Origin: Ischnura elegans
Taxonomy: Eukaryota > Arthropoda > Insecta > Odonata > Coenagrionidae
Assembly: GCF_921293095.1 (NCBI RefSeq)
Contig: NC_060257.1
Coordinates: forward strand, 57,324,968-57,388,967
Length of the DNA: 64,000 nucleotides
Direction of reading: 5' to 3'
A program made the translations under genes and the position numbers. Below, one piece after another: positions 42,916-54,300 of the stretch; within the stretch, counting starts at the first letter, position 1; each line of letters opens with the position of its first letter. The notes under the pieces were generated by a model. It saw nothing but the letters and a program-made list of their open reading frames with translations. It ran no database searches and was not told the DNA's origin.

Positions 42916-42920
42916 TTTTT
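42916..42920 (+). terminator. RNA polymerase III T-run terminator
   Basis: TTTTT starts two bases after the tRNA-Glu discriminator base, the usual position for pol III termination. Confidence 0.85.
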
Positions 42921-45111
42921 GCCGCCCTAGAACTTTGCCTTATTTTAGGTTTTGCTTCATTGTTATCGATTACTTCCGAATTAATGCAGTGCGACTTGTT
43001 TTTTCTTTTAAAATATAAATTATTCTTTTCTTAAATATCATGGCGTGCTCCTCACGTTCGCTGTGTCGTTGCCGAGTATACGCTGACAGGCGTCGGATCG
43101 ATAAGTGGTTTTCGCTGTCTCAGAAATCCTGTGATAAGTGGTGATTTTTGTTTCTCTATTGTGCCGACCGTTTGTTATAAATCCAAATTCGTTTAAAAAA
43201 TGTCAGTCGCCATTTTACGTATTTGATTCTGTATAACAATATGATTCAAGTCTTGATATTTCCTCTTAAATCATCACCGAACAATCTCGTCACTCTAATG
43301 TGTTTTGATTAAGTAATTACGAAGAGAGAACTTTCGTAACAAATGATTGCTCTCATTAAAAATCTCATCACCTTAACTTATCATTATATATTTTTTTAAA
43401 TTGCTAGAACGGTAGTTTGAGAAGTCTCATCTCAATTGTGAGGGGCGTCGAAGATTCGGATGGCGAAGATTTTCCACTTCCTAATTTGTTGACCGAAAGG
43501 AAAAAAAAATGTTTAAAGAATGGCTTAATTTTCTCCCTTTTTTGACGGAAACGAATCGGTTCATTTCATCACTTTTGAGCCGCAAGGTATCATCAGCATT
43601 TGTCTTCCCTGTTGCCACCGTGACGATTTAAAAAAATCAAATCCGTGCTTGTGGCTTGCGTGTAAATAAATATCCAAAATCTTACGCGGTAGGAAATCGG
43701 TGATTAGGTACGGAAGGAAATGGTGGACCAAACATAATAATAGTGAAAGTTGTAGACTAAGCTTCACACCGCCGGATCACTAATAGCATGTGGAAACAAT
43801 TGACAGTCCCGTTTCCTCTGTCAACGGACGCTCTCTGAGGATGGAGCTAATTAACATCTCGACAACAGCTTGCGTAAACCGTAACTTGGATATGTGTTAT
43901 TGTGGATTTCATGAATCCGCTCATTGAAATGTAACTGTATACAGATTGTCTAGCTCTCATAAAAACTTATAATTCCCCAAAACTTTGGAAATGATTCTAA
44001 AAATCATTTCCATGCGTCCTTAAGGCAAAAGCCTGTGTAGTAGTGATTATTATATGTTGCATAATAAGTGGCACGATATGATGTAAGTTCTGAATATTAA
44101 TTAAATATGAAATTACAACATTTCCATTTTTCATGTGGAAATATGGCATTGTCTGAATTAACTGACGGTTATGTATTTTATTGCAGGATTGGCTATGGAT
44201 GCCGTAAACACATGTAGGAAATTCATAATCTTGATGCAGTGTGGATCATTAATAAGCAGGAAACAAGGCCATACCTACATAATATAGGTACGTGGATACT
44301 TATGTTATAAAAAATCAGATGTAAAATGATGTTGGTAAAAACCAAATCGTTAAGGAATTTTTAGAATGAGCGGTATAACAGAAGGCTGAGGTTCTTCTCG
44401 TCAAAATTACCTAAGGTATTTGGCTCTTCAATAGTCTAGCTTGTTACGTCGGTTTGAGACAGATGAATTTTACAATAAGCATTCTGACATTTCTGCATTG
44501 GATGATTTTGTTATGCGTAATCAAAGGCACACAATTATTGTGGGTGAGTGTTAAGTGAGATAAAAATAAAATTTTTAAGCCTAGTATAACTTAGTAAATG
44601 GCGGAGAGTGAAATCAAATATCAAGACAACGGTAATTTTTCATTGGAACCGTTGAGTTGGTATTTTTTGCATGTGTAATTCGCACCGCTCTCCGAAAACC
44701 TGATTAGTCTTTTGTATATCATTTTCTGCGAGTGATATTTAAAAAAATATGAATCTTCAGGGCAAACATATATATTTTTGTATGAAGGAAAATAAAAATA
44801 ATCTATAAAATGTCATTTCCAGTTTACTTTTCTGATACTTGCATACAAGTTACAGAGATTAGGCGTCCACATCGAATTTCCGTTTCGCACCCGGATGACA
44901 ATAGGCTTATTTTGACCAGCTTCAAAAATGAACTATTTCGTTAATTAACCTATTCTAAGCTTCAACTATATATTTGCAACAAATCGACAGAAATAAGGAG
45001 TCCGGGTTTACTTCAAGAGCCTTCACTATGTTCAGAATGGTAGGATAGGCCCACAGGAGCAGAAATGTTTATTTTATTATTACAAGTAGAAATAATATTT
45101 ATTATTAATAA
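42921..45111. other. unassigned DNA
   Basis: No gene is seen. 43150-43215 carries the short dispersed repeat also found at 36715-36790. GGAAATGATT/AATCATTTCC near 43988-44013 is a small hairpin. Confidence 0.45.
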
Positions 45112-45159
45112 TAGGTCGGGGAAAAATAAATCCATTATTTTTGTATTAACTTCAGGACA

Positions 45160-46230
45160 TTATTTAACATGCTTTGGATTGTCCGATTTCGGTCAAATAT
45201 GCACCGTTTTGTTTGATAATTTGTTGCTATTTTAATAATAGCTTCATTATGCCTCTTGCATAGAAGTCTTGGTATTTTTTGGTGCAAAACTATAGTGCCC
45301 GTTTTTTTTTTATCTTCTGTCGATACCAATTTCTTAACACTCAGGAAGTTTTGCAATGCGAGAAAAAGATGATAACCGCTTGGTGCTTAGCCTGGACTAT
45401 ACGGTGGATGCATTAAAACTTTCCAGCCAAGCTCTCGGATTTTCTGGGGAGTCACTCATCAGGACAACGCAAGGTCACACAGATGTGTGTGACCTTGCGT
45501 TGTCCTGATGGAACACAACGCCTCTCCTGTTGTACAGTTCTGGCCGTTTCTGGTCAATCGCTAGCTTCAAAAAGTCCAGTTATGGACAGATGAGATCAGA
45601 ATTTAACGTTTTGCCTTATGGAAACAGCTCATGATAAATGATTCCTTTACAGTGCCACCAAATGCAGAGCAGAACCTTCTTGGCCGTTAGTCCTGGTTTG
45701 ACCGCCGATTGAGCAGGTTAACCGCACTTTGATCACGATCCTTTTTGCACTTTATTGTCGTATGTAACCCACTTCTCATCCCCAGTCACCATCCGTTTAA
45801 GAAAAGGGTCGCTTTCATTCCGTTTGCCTAAGGCTTCGCAGGTGGAAATTCGATCTATCATTTTGTTGTGTTAATTGGCGTGGCACCCAAACAACGGGCT
45901 TCTTTTTCAATCCAAATTTGTGCAAATGGTGTAAAACTGTATTATAGTCGATCTTTAGTTCCTGGGCGATGTTAGGACTACTAAAATGCCGGTTAACTTC
46001 GATTATTTCTGTGATTTTATCGAAATTCTCGATGACTGGCCTGCCCGTGCGAGGTGTATCTTTAACATCAAAAATTCCGTAATGGAATCAACAAAATCAA
46101 AACTGCTTGTAATTATCTGTTGGAGTTCGGGAACCATAACCACCATACAAAAAGTTCAGCCGCCTGGGTTGTATTTTCGCCTTTTCAAAGAAAAAATGTC
46201 AAATTCACCGAATTTTCTCGTTGTTGACCT
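45160..46230 (-). pseudogene. mariner transposase pseudogene
   Basis: Read on the minus strand across several frame changes: an ENFDKITEIIEVNRHF stretch and SSPNIAQELKIDYNTV (helix-turn-helix region), LHKFGLKKKPVVWVPRQL (the WVPH-like motif), MVTGDEKWVTYDN with the first catalytic Asp, KPGLTAKKVLLCIWW, GVVFHQDNARSHTSV with the second Asp, then IRELGWKVLMHPPYSPG. The third Asp, expected in an APSDYH-like motif 34 residues after the second, is Gly (APSGYH), and a stop codon precedes it. A 54-bp palindrome lies directly after the second Asp. Transposition from this copy is impossible. Confidence 0.9.
45457..45510. repeat. perfect 25-bp palindrome inside mariner
   Basis: Arms 45457-45481 and 45486-45510 are perfect inverted copies around 4 bp. 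The right arm, read on the minus strand, is the normal HQDNARSH coding sequence; the other arm is an extra inverted copy of it. It would extrude as a cruciform or fold as an RNA hairpin. Confidence 0.95.
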
Positions 46231-46417
46231 CAATTTTTAACACCCTGTAACTAACAATTGAAAGAACCAAACAATAAATAGCAACTGCATTTATTTAGTA
46301 TGAAATGTCACCTTGACAACGAGCTTAAATTTGAAATCGTCTGATGTGTACCCTACGAGATATCGATCACTACAGCCATCAACCTGCAAAATAATGGATT
46401 TCTTTTTCCCCAACCTA

Positions 46418-46874
46418 TTATTATAAAAAAATATTAGCAGAAATATTTATTTATTGTAGAAAAAGATTAATTGTTAAACGCACACGTTAATAGTTACAAA
46501 GCTCCTCTCCAGCGAGCGGCAGATCTCATAAAGGCAGCAATGCTTTGAAATACATACCGCTACAGTTGGGGGCACACATTGATAGACCTTGCGGACGTCC
46601 GATCTTGAGTGGAGATGGATTCATCCCGGCGCGGGAAGCGAATCATTTCGAACAACGCCTCCACGCCCCAACGTAAACCGTCTTCACTCATGATCCACGC
46701 CTTCCTCCCAAAAATATTTAAGCATTTCCCTCCCACCGCCCCGCGTCTACGGCCATTCCCAACGCCATTAACATCAAGATGCCAGAGAATCCACTGACAC
46801 GGTACATCAAAGCTGGAATACTTGATGCAGGCCCAGTTCGCTTCGATCTTTCACGAAGGGCTGTGTGCTGATCA
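46418..46874. other. unassigned DNA
   Basis: No gene is recognised. A 62-codon frame (46609-46797) is more GC-rich than its flanks but resembles nothing I know. Confidence 0.4.
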
Positions 46875-47140
46875 GGGATGGCAAGTGAAACGAAACGAAA
46901 TTGTTACGTTTCGACCCGGAACGAAACGAAAATACGTGGAGTAGGTTTAGTTTCGTTCCCGCACGAAATTGAAATCACCAAGAAGTTTAGTTTGGACCCG
47001 GGACGAAACTTTACTCCCGGGAACGAAACTAAATCAATCGAAACTCCGCTGCTCATCGTTAAGTTTCGATCCCAGAAGTCGAGTGGAGGGGGATAAGAGG
47101 GAATAGTTTCGATCCATTACGTTTTAAATACGTGTAGAGA
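46875..47140 (+). repeat. TTTCG-rich repeat family D, copy 2
   Basis: GGGATGGCAAGTGAAACGAAACG-type start (46876, first part GGGATGGCAAGTG), then GTTTCGACCCGGAACGAAAC, TTAGTTTCGTTCCCG, GAAACTTTACTCCCGGGAAC, CAATCGAAACTCCGCTGCTC and TAAATACGTGTAGAGAG. It corresponds in order, on the opposite strand, to 39001-39262. It is uninterrupted and so shows the pre-insertion sequence around the PLE at 38.8 kb. Confidence 0.8.
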
Positions 47141-47619
47141 GTATAATTAATAGTAGCGGGCGTAACTTTTTCGGAAATCCTATATCGTAGGAATAGAAGA
47201 AATAAAAACTTTGCTTTTATATGGTAATTCATTGTGATCGACCATGGTTTCGTTACAGCGTAACATTATCACCTTCATTTATGCAATTATTTATAACTAA
47301 AAGTATCACCTACTCGTAGTAAAATTATGTTATAAAGTGTGCACGATACATTTTTGGGGTAAAATTATTTATGTTCATAAAGAGGAAACGTTCAACGTGA
47401 GGAAAAAAAGGTTGGGAGCCGCTGATATAGATGATAGAAGATATTAAAATTATTTGGCAATATTCCAGATATATTTTACCAGTTGCACCACCAAGGCTTG
47501 GTTCTATAGAGATATTATTTTGTAGTGTATTTTACTGCATTAACACAATACCCTATCTGATGATAACCACTTCTTAGCCAAACCTGTTGCTACCCGCCAA
47601 ACCTGACTCTCTCTTTCTC
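47141..47619. other. unassigned DNA
   Basis: AT-rich stretch with no gene or repeat boundary recognised. Confidence 0.45.
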
Positions 47620-47770
47620 TCTTGGCGAAACTCTCTTAGCGAAACTTGACTGGCAATCCGGGTTCGAATCCCGGCTTAGCCGCATATTCTTTAATGGAGA
47701 ATTTCATCCTTGGTGTATGTAACTACTGGATCATCAGTCTCCCTTGAATAAAGTTAATTAACTAATCTTT
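47620..47770 (+). repeat. tRNA-derived SINE or tRNA 3'-half relic
   Basis: CTTAGCGAAACTTGACTGGC, AATCCGGGTTCGAATCCCGG and CTTAGCCGC form a box-B T arm (CCGGG/CCCGG, TTCGAAT loop) with a 3' acceptor-like strand. The 5' half is not a recognisable D arm. The downstream body (GAGAATTTCATCCTTGGTG, GATCATCAGTCTCCC) ends in TTAATTAACTAA. Probably a SINE of a different family from that at 39.6 kb. Confidence 0.55.
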
Positions 47771-48111
47771 ATATTTCATTGCCCTTTGCGTAAAGTGAAT
47801 ATTAGTATCTAGTTGTTTGCATCGTCTACATTGTGTGAAGGGGACTTACTTTTTTAATTTTGTGTGCCAGTGGTTTTAAGCCTTATATTAGACGTCTTTA
47901 AGAGTCAGGAATTCTTCTCGGGCTCTCTCTCGGGCAGGTTAATTCAGCCGTATTGGCTGGCGTTTCCGAAAACAACCTTTCGTCTATTCTCAAAACATTC
48001 TTTTTTCATTCAATAGACCACCAGCCAGTCGCACCACACCAGAGACTTATTATTGTACTCACCAAACGGGCAATACGGTTCAGTGTGAATTTGAACATAA
48101 AGACCACGAAT

Positions 48112-48483
48112 ATTAAAAAAGAGGATCCTCAAGTCGGCCTCTAAATGTGTTGTCAACCACGGCGCGTTTAAATGGGTTTACAGAAGTCGCCATTCGCGTC
48201 GCTGACGGAGAAAATGATCCTAGTGTCTCGGGGACATAAGGTATAATTAGGGGTGTTAACAGAAAAATATATGCATGATGATGTGATCTATCAAATCCGT
48301 AGCATTTCAATGTTATTCCTGGCAATAGAAAACATTGTACCGTAAAATATAGGGAAAAAAGTGGATCGCATTCCACTCATCACCGCGCCGTGGACATTTT
48401 TGTAAGCCGATTAAAATGCAACCGAAGTGTCAACAGAAATTAGCCTTCTGTGGGATGTAATTGGGCATCCACTATGCAGTCCC
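48112..48483 (+). repeat. dispersed repeat family B, copy 5
   Basis: Plus orientation, from AAAGAGGATCCTCAAGTCGG to ACTATGCAGTCCCC. It has the ATTTAAATGGGTTTACA, GTCGCCATTCGCGTCGCTG and GGGATGTAATTGGGC landmarks and is complete for the short form of the family. Confidence 0.85.
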
Positions 48484-51004
48484 CATGATACAGACAGCAA
48501 CACGCCTTGAGAATTTCCTGAGTACCTATTATTCACCAGGAAAAATTAAAATTGGCCTTAAGATTGTTTGTGGCGCAAGCCCGTGGCCGTAAAATCGCTG
48601 TATTATGTCGGCAGAATTCAATTTCTTCCTTAAAATCTTTCCCCTACTTTCCTCTTCAGGAATTCAGACGGTGATTTCTTTTGGTTTGCCTTAAGCTTAG
48701 CATCAGGCTGAAGAAAGAATTTGCGCGGTAGGGAATGTGGAAAGTAATTGGCCAATTTCCACGCCACTAACATCGTGAGATCTGACGTTACATCAGACAA
48801 AATAAAAGGATTGTCTACATCTCGGGCCGTTAATTTGTCATGATGAGCGTAAATGTACCCTTCTTAGGTAGAACCCCCAAAACTACCCGAGTGCTTTCGA
48901 GTCAAAAGAAGAAATGAATCTTGCTCACTTCAGACTAGGAAGGAAGTACTCTTAAATGTTAGATAAAGGATTCTCCCCACCCGTGACGCCATTGATTCCT
49001 TTCGGTCGCGATAAATAGTGACGCTCTAGTCGCTAGGATACTTGTCAATATACGTTGTTGTATACAGGCTAGGAGACTTTATGGAAGAGGCTCAATTGGG
49101 TTGCTCTCATAAAATTAAAATAGCTATTTTTTACATGTATCGATAAGTAAGTTGAAGTTATTTAGGTTTGCAAAATATGACTTCATAATTCTCAATATTC
49201 TTGTTATTACGGAGCTTCAAAGTTCGCGAAAATCACTAAATTCTTTCGCGCTACAAAAACGTCCTGTGACGTCAGAGTGCGAGTAAGCAGATTCGCTCCA
49301 TGGCTATTACAAACAGTAATGACCATAGCAAACAGCTACGATGATACTGAGACATAACATTAAGGTTGTGTCAAAAACAGTTGCGAATGGTTTTAAAGAC
49401 TTTACGATGTACGTATTGCTCGATGGCTGAATCCGACTTCGTGAAGGCGGAACATTTTGAAGGTAGATTAATTCATGGTCGTTTATTTCTTCCCCGGCAA
49501 TGAAGATTTCGCGGAGTTGAGAAGCCGGGAAATTGAAACGTAAGATAAATTAAATGAACTATCTCGTTCGATAGTAATCTAGAGCTCGTTTTGTATCTCA
49601 TTTAACTACTGTCATTTGCTCATTGCTTTGAGATGCATAGATGTATATGCTATGAGAGATACATAGATTTTTCTAAAACTGGGGCAAGCAGTCTACTGGC
49701 ACCACGTAAACGTTTTGTTTACTGGACTCTGACGTCACGCTCAGCCAACATGGCGATGGGTCATTTGAAGCGCAAGATTTCATATACGATTTTCAAAGTG
49801 GAATTATGCTAATAATACGCATGTTAGAGAAGAACTGCTTCACTATAATTTTTAGCGAGAAGGATACTTTTTTATTGCATAATCACCCATTTTCAGTGGA
49901 ATTCCCCATTCTATCCAATTAGCTGATTTCTGTAGCCACTTCCGTCAATCGGTTAAAAAAAATGTGCTTGGCGCTGTGATATGCGCAATGTGATTCACTT
50001 TTTTTCCAATATTTTGCATTATCTTTAAAATTAGTAAATATCTTGACATTTTCCAATGAAAATCGTGATAAAGATCTCGCTCATTCTTATCGGACGAAGG
50101 AAAATACATTTAAGTTCAAATATCTTCGAAATCTGGGTCGCTTAATAAAAATATGTGGACTACACAAACGGTCGTTAATGATTATATTACAAATATGTCT
50201 AAAGCTGATTTTCAATGTTTATATTGCCAATATTCAACGCAGAAGAATTTAGGCTTTATTTCCATGCCAATTCTGTTTAAATCGGTCGAGTCGTTAAATC
50301 ACTGCAACCCTTCAAAATCGGGTATTTTTACTTTCGAAATGGGAAGTAGATATGCCTGTACCTGCAACGGGTCTAGTAGACATCTCCTGGGGTGGTTTTG
50401 TAGATGAAAATATGATATATCATTCATTCATATCGGACGTAGGAAAACAAATGTATCTAAGTTAAGATATCTTTTCGTGAATGTTATCGTGCGGATATTG
50501 CTATTGGTAAAAGTTGTTTTCTCTTCGTGGTTTCCGAGCTGTTCAGGATCTTCATCTCATTTGGGTCAGGTTCACCAATTTAGTAGATGTAGAATCTAAC
50601 TTGGCGGGGTGTTCTGGAGATTTCCAGTTCAGTGAATTTTTGGAAAAGCAGCAAATACCAGGAGGTTGTTACTTGGCTCATATTAGTATCGCTATTGAAT
50701 ATTCATCCGGCTGGTTTAAATCCGCCAGAGGGAGGCCGACCTGGGCGTTTAAAATTATTCACATGCTTGGGCGGTGCTATATATTCTTCCATCGGCAGCC
50801 AGTTTTTAGAAATCACTCTATTCCAATCCCAAAATGGTCACTTGCTAAATACCGTAAGCTTACGTTGGCGCGCAAACCCCTCAACTTAATTTTCATTGCA
50901 AGAATTTAGGGGCACTTTTTCTGTTACTGGGGAAAGGTGATGTTTTTACATCAGTTGCAACTAACTACAATTTTTTCAGTATCTTTCACAATGTGATTCG
51001 ACCT
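48484..51004. other. unassigned DNA with one family B fragment
   Basis: 49899-50035 is a degraded family B fragment (AGCTGATTTCTGTAGCCACTT, GCGCAATGTGATTCAC, TTTTTTTCCAATATTTTGCA). TGACGTCAGAG at about 49267 and CTCTGACGTCA at about 49727 are inverted to one another, each near a CCATGG or CCAACATGG word, and may be the ends of an unrecognised MITE. A 131-codon frame at 50514-50909 has no similarity I can name. Confidence 0.4.
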
Positions 51005-51400
51005 GAAAGTTTGGGATGGTTAGGTGATGGTTGAGCTCACCACAGACTAAGCCAAAGGCGTGTGAAGTTCACAAATTCAGAGAAGGGATCCAGTTCCTTT
51101 CCCTGGGCCAAATCACTCACTCTATGATTCCACGCAAAGGTTGGTTTTGTTAGCTGAAGGTAGAGTTCACCCCGGACTAAGCCACGGGCGTGTGGAGCTG
51201 ACAAATTCAGAGTTGGGTCAGATTGTTTTCCTGGGCCTCATCATGCACTCTGTGAATCAACCCGGTGGTTGGTTTTGCTGGGTTAGGGTAGAGCTAACCC
51301 CAGACTAGACCACAGGCGTATGACGTGCACACATTCAGAATAGGGGGGGGCAGTTGCTTTCCTGGGCCACCACGCAGTACGAAGATTGGAGTGTCCGATG
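51005..51400 (+). repeat. degenerate satellite, about 129-bp period, three units
   Basis: Three consecutive diverged units are anchored at the motif CNGACTARRCCANRGGCGT at 51043, 51173 and 51301. Each unit also has GGTAGAGYTNACC, ACANATTCAGA, CCTGGGCC and GGTTGGTTTTG. A further diverged unit is at 57889-57986 and appears to continue at about 59254-59330. Confidence 0.85.
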
Positions 51401-51408
51401 GCTTAGGT

Positions 51409-51702
51409 CAGGGGTCTCCAATTTACTAGGCCACGAGGGCCACATTCCAAGTTCCGAATCGCCCCGCGGGCCGGATAGCAAAATTGCCGATGACTGAAGT
51501 ATTCGATTCCAACGCCTACTGAAGTATCCGGTGGCGTATTTCTTATTTACGAACAGTTGAAGGCGACTTTGACGTGTAGTAGAGCGCTGCAATGTTCCTA
51601 GCGGCGTCTCACAGAGTTAAACGAGCGAGAATCGCGCGCTAATTGAAACGAGTGCGCGGGCCGGATGAAAGCCCTCCGCGGGCCGTATTTTGGAGACCCC
51701 TG
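51409..51702. mobile_element. hAT-type MITE with 8-bp target duplication
   Basis: 294 bp with ends CAGGGGTCTCCAA and TTGGAGACCCCTG. GCTTAGGT (51401-51408) and GCTTAGCT (51703-51710) flank it, a one-mismatch 8-bp duplication as made by hAT transposases. The GGCCACGAGGGCC, CCGCGGGCCGGAT subterminal words are common in hAT elements. Non-coding. It is inserted at the edge of the 129-bp satellite. Confidence 0.9.
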
Positions 51703-51710
51703 GCTTAGCT

Positions 51711-52777
51711 CGATATTTAACCCGCGACCCCCCTATGAACATTCAAGAGCTGTACCCACTCGGCTACTACTACACACGGTATTAATGTATCCCGAGAGGA
51801 AGCTAGTAAATTATAAGGACATATCCTTCAATCTGAAATATACTATACAAGGATAAGTGAATGGGCTCGTGCGACAATTGTTTATTGCGCATTTTGATGT
51901 TTTTAAGCATACAGAGACCTATATTTCCCAATTTTCGAACCGACGCGACTCCTGATTCTCGAGTTATTCCCCATGAAAAATCGATGGCACTAATTCTTTG
52001 GCAGGAGAGTTGATGACGTCACAAACTCCTACGGAGCATTTCGCCGGATTTGTGTGTATGGGCGTGTCGTCCTTGTATATGGTCCCGTTGTGATTCAATT
52101 TTGTTCACACTATTAATAGCGACACCTACCCTCAGCGGAAAGTTCATATTTCTAATCGAGTACTTTCGGCCAACTCTTACCATGTCACCGACTCATATGA
52201 TTAAGGGGGGGCTTTATTCGCACCATTTCGTACCATCTTGTTTTTTTCGCTCATCAGAGAATGACTTGATGAGAGAGATTTTTTTTATTTCGTGTCAACT
52301 TATCTCTCCTTTCCACCAAGCGAATTACATTACTGAATTGCTATAATAGTGAACAATCCATTACTACTAACATTGAAAAAAGATTTAAAATTGTTAACTA
52401 TTAACATCGTAATCATGCCCCGGGCTGTCCTAGTTCTGAATAGCCATGTCCACCAACTTCATCATTCTGAATGCTTCACATAAGGTTGCGACATATCACT
52501 TTTTGCTTCAAATTTTCACTGGGGGGAGCTTCACGGTTAATTTATTTCCCTCCGCAGTGGAACCGCTGCTGACTTAAACGCCGCAGAGGATATAACTTTC
52601 TCTTTCATTTCGAACCCTACGGAAACTATCTCCGAAAGGGCTGCATTGTGTTCCGGATTCTGGGATAATTTCTCGCGACGTCTGGGGCCGTCGGGAAAAA
52701 AATACTTAGCGGTCATCGGCTGTGGGCGTCGGCGATAAATCCTTCAAGGAAGGAATTCATCGGATAATTACCAGCCG
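51711..52777. other. unassigned DNA
   Basis: No gene is recognised. A 98-codon plus frame (52050-52346) has no similarity I can name. Confidence 0.45.
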
Positions 52778-53607
52778 AATAGGGTAGTTGCCTTCATTAA
52801 AGAAAAGGAAAGGCATTGATTGCGATTCGTTACCCACCATTACTGTATTCATAATATACAAGTTATTTTGTTTAACAAATCCCAGTTTAGACGAATGTTA
52901 ATGGTCAATTTTAACCTCATCTGAAAAAGGCCAGATTGGCACCCATGCGATGCCACTCTACATGGCGTCACAGGGAACTAGATGCTATACAATTAGTCAG
53001 GAGTTTTACATAGTCTGAGATTACCAATGTATGCATGAGGGACAGTGCTCAGGGAAACATGTCTCAATAATCAACTATTAAAACTGCATAAGGTCGGAAA
53101 GTTTCCTTCGTTTGATAAGGTATTAATAATCCTTATTTAAACCAAGCGCTAACTGCTAGCATGGTACTCTGCTACCAGCTAGCAGCCTGCATCGTAGCGG
53201 CCCTCATAGCCTCGCACCAAGGTGGCCTCACACGGCGGCAGCTGGAACCAGAATGACGTCACACGGGATTTTCCCAGCATTCATACTTAGCCGTCACGTT
53301 TTCGCGCGCTTGAACATTTTCACATTTCATTTCAACGCGAAAAATAGATATCATCATTTCAAAAATCTAAAATCGTGAAATGCGTACTCCAGGACCTTAT
53401 CAAACGAAGGAAACTTTCCGACCTTATGCAGTTTTAATAGTTGATTATTGAGAGATGTTTCCCTGAGCCCTGTCCCTCATGCATACATTGGTAATCTCAG
53501 ACGATGTAAAACTCCTGACTAATTGTATAGCATCTAGTTCCTTGTGACGCCACGTAGAGTGGCATCTTTCGATTTAGGCAATAAAAAATAATAGGAAACC
53601 ACCCTAG
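52778..53607 (-). mobile_element. MITE family A, copy 4, with internal inverted duplication
   Basis: Starts AATAGGGTAGTTGCC and ends GGAAACCACCCTA. It is about 160 bp longer than the other copies because 52951-53121 reappears inverted at 53394-53564, complete with this copy's private changes (for example ACAATTAGTCAGGAG and its complement). The inversion is inserted between GTACTCCAGG and ATCTTTCG, two parts that are adjacent in other copies. Confidence 0.9.
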
Positions 53608-53800
53608 TCATACTTAGCCGTCGCGTTTTCGCGAGCTTGAAAATTTACACTTTTCATGCAATCGCAAAAAATAGATATCGTCATTTAAATATCTAAACTA
53701 AATCTAACGTACGTAAAAATGGAGCGAATTTTGGGTCTTAAGGGATGTAAAAGTTTGCGTTACGCCTGAGAATGATGTAATTTCCTAAAATCGGGAAAAT
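53608..53800 (-). repeat. family A composite flank
   Basis: On the minus strand this reads AGGCGTAACGCA, AATTCGCTCCAT, GTTAGATTTAGTTTAGAT, then a piece of family A interior (AATGACGATATCTATTTTTT to GGCTAAGTATGA), and joins directly to the family A end TAGGGTGGTTTCC. The same join, in plus orientation, is at 63290-63440. Confidence 0.85.
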
Positions 53801-54099
53801 TTAATGTTATTGCATTTTTGCTCTTTGAGCGACCTCTACACGTTATGCAATCGGGCTGAAATTTTTAGGATAGCCATTCTGCATCCCATTGATCATTTTA
53901 AGAGGTATAAATAAAAAATCCGAGGAAAAATAAAAAGATAGCCAACACCCTAGATACTGTGTAATGAAACCCGGGTCTTGCATTTTAAATATATTTGTAT
54001 GTCTTACGACGTTTATTCTTCCATTTTCCATAATACAAATATTTCACAAAGTTAATCCTGAAATTATCAGTTAAATACTCATAATGTTGTCTAGTAGGG

Positions 54100-54300
54100 T
54101 TCAGGTTGATGTAGTGGCTAGAGTTCTGGCCGGATTCGATTCGATGGTATTCAACCCGGAGAAATGGAGAAAGATGGACGGTTTTTATGAAGCGAACATT
54201 TTTTTCTCTATTGTTCCGGATGATAAACGGCTGGTGTCCTAACACCCCCTGCCACACGCCTTTTAGGCGGCTTGCGGGGTATTATGTAGATGTAGATGTT
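54100..54300 (+). mobile_element. tRNA-headed SINE with CR1-type LINE tail
   Basis: The head has TGTAGTGGCTAGAGTTCTGG (box A-like, 54110-54129) and GGATTCGATTCG (box B-like, 54132-54143). The 3' part reads TGTCCTAACACCCCCTGCC, ACACGCCTTTTAGGCGG, CTTGCGGGGTATTATG and TAGATGTAGATG. That tail is shared with the CR1-type fragment (GGTATTATGTAGATGTAGATG at about 32173) and with 16.8 and 17.2 kb. SINEs that borrow a LINE's 3' end are usually mobilised by that LINE. Confidence 0.7.

Larger units (their letters stand above)
45114..46415 (-). mobile_element. full-length mariner element (1302 bp), inactive
   Basis: About 28-bp terminal inverted repeats: GGTCGGGGAAAAATAAATCC, ATTATTTT at the left, and read inward from the right GGTTGGGGAAAAAGAAATCC, ATTATTTT. 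They are flanked by a TA dinucleotide on both sides (45112-45113, 46416-46417), the mariner target duplication. Length is the usual 1.3 kb. The transposase lies on the minus strand and is broken by stops and frameshifts. The residue pattern (TGDEKWVTYDN, AKKVLLCIWW, HQDNARSH) is of the mariner family, apparently closest to the irritans type. Confidence 0.95.

Noticed and set aside
50110..50160. TTCGAAATCTGGGTCGCTT, identical in part to the lineage A hammerhead 3' side
   Set aside because: The upstream core and stem II are missing; at most a fragment of PLE lineage A.
50514..50909. 131-codon plus-strand frame
   Set aside because: No similarity to a known family, and a second long frame overlaps it in another phase. 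It lies in AT-rich repeat-derived DNA.
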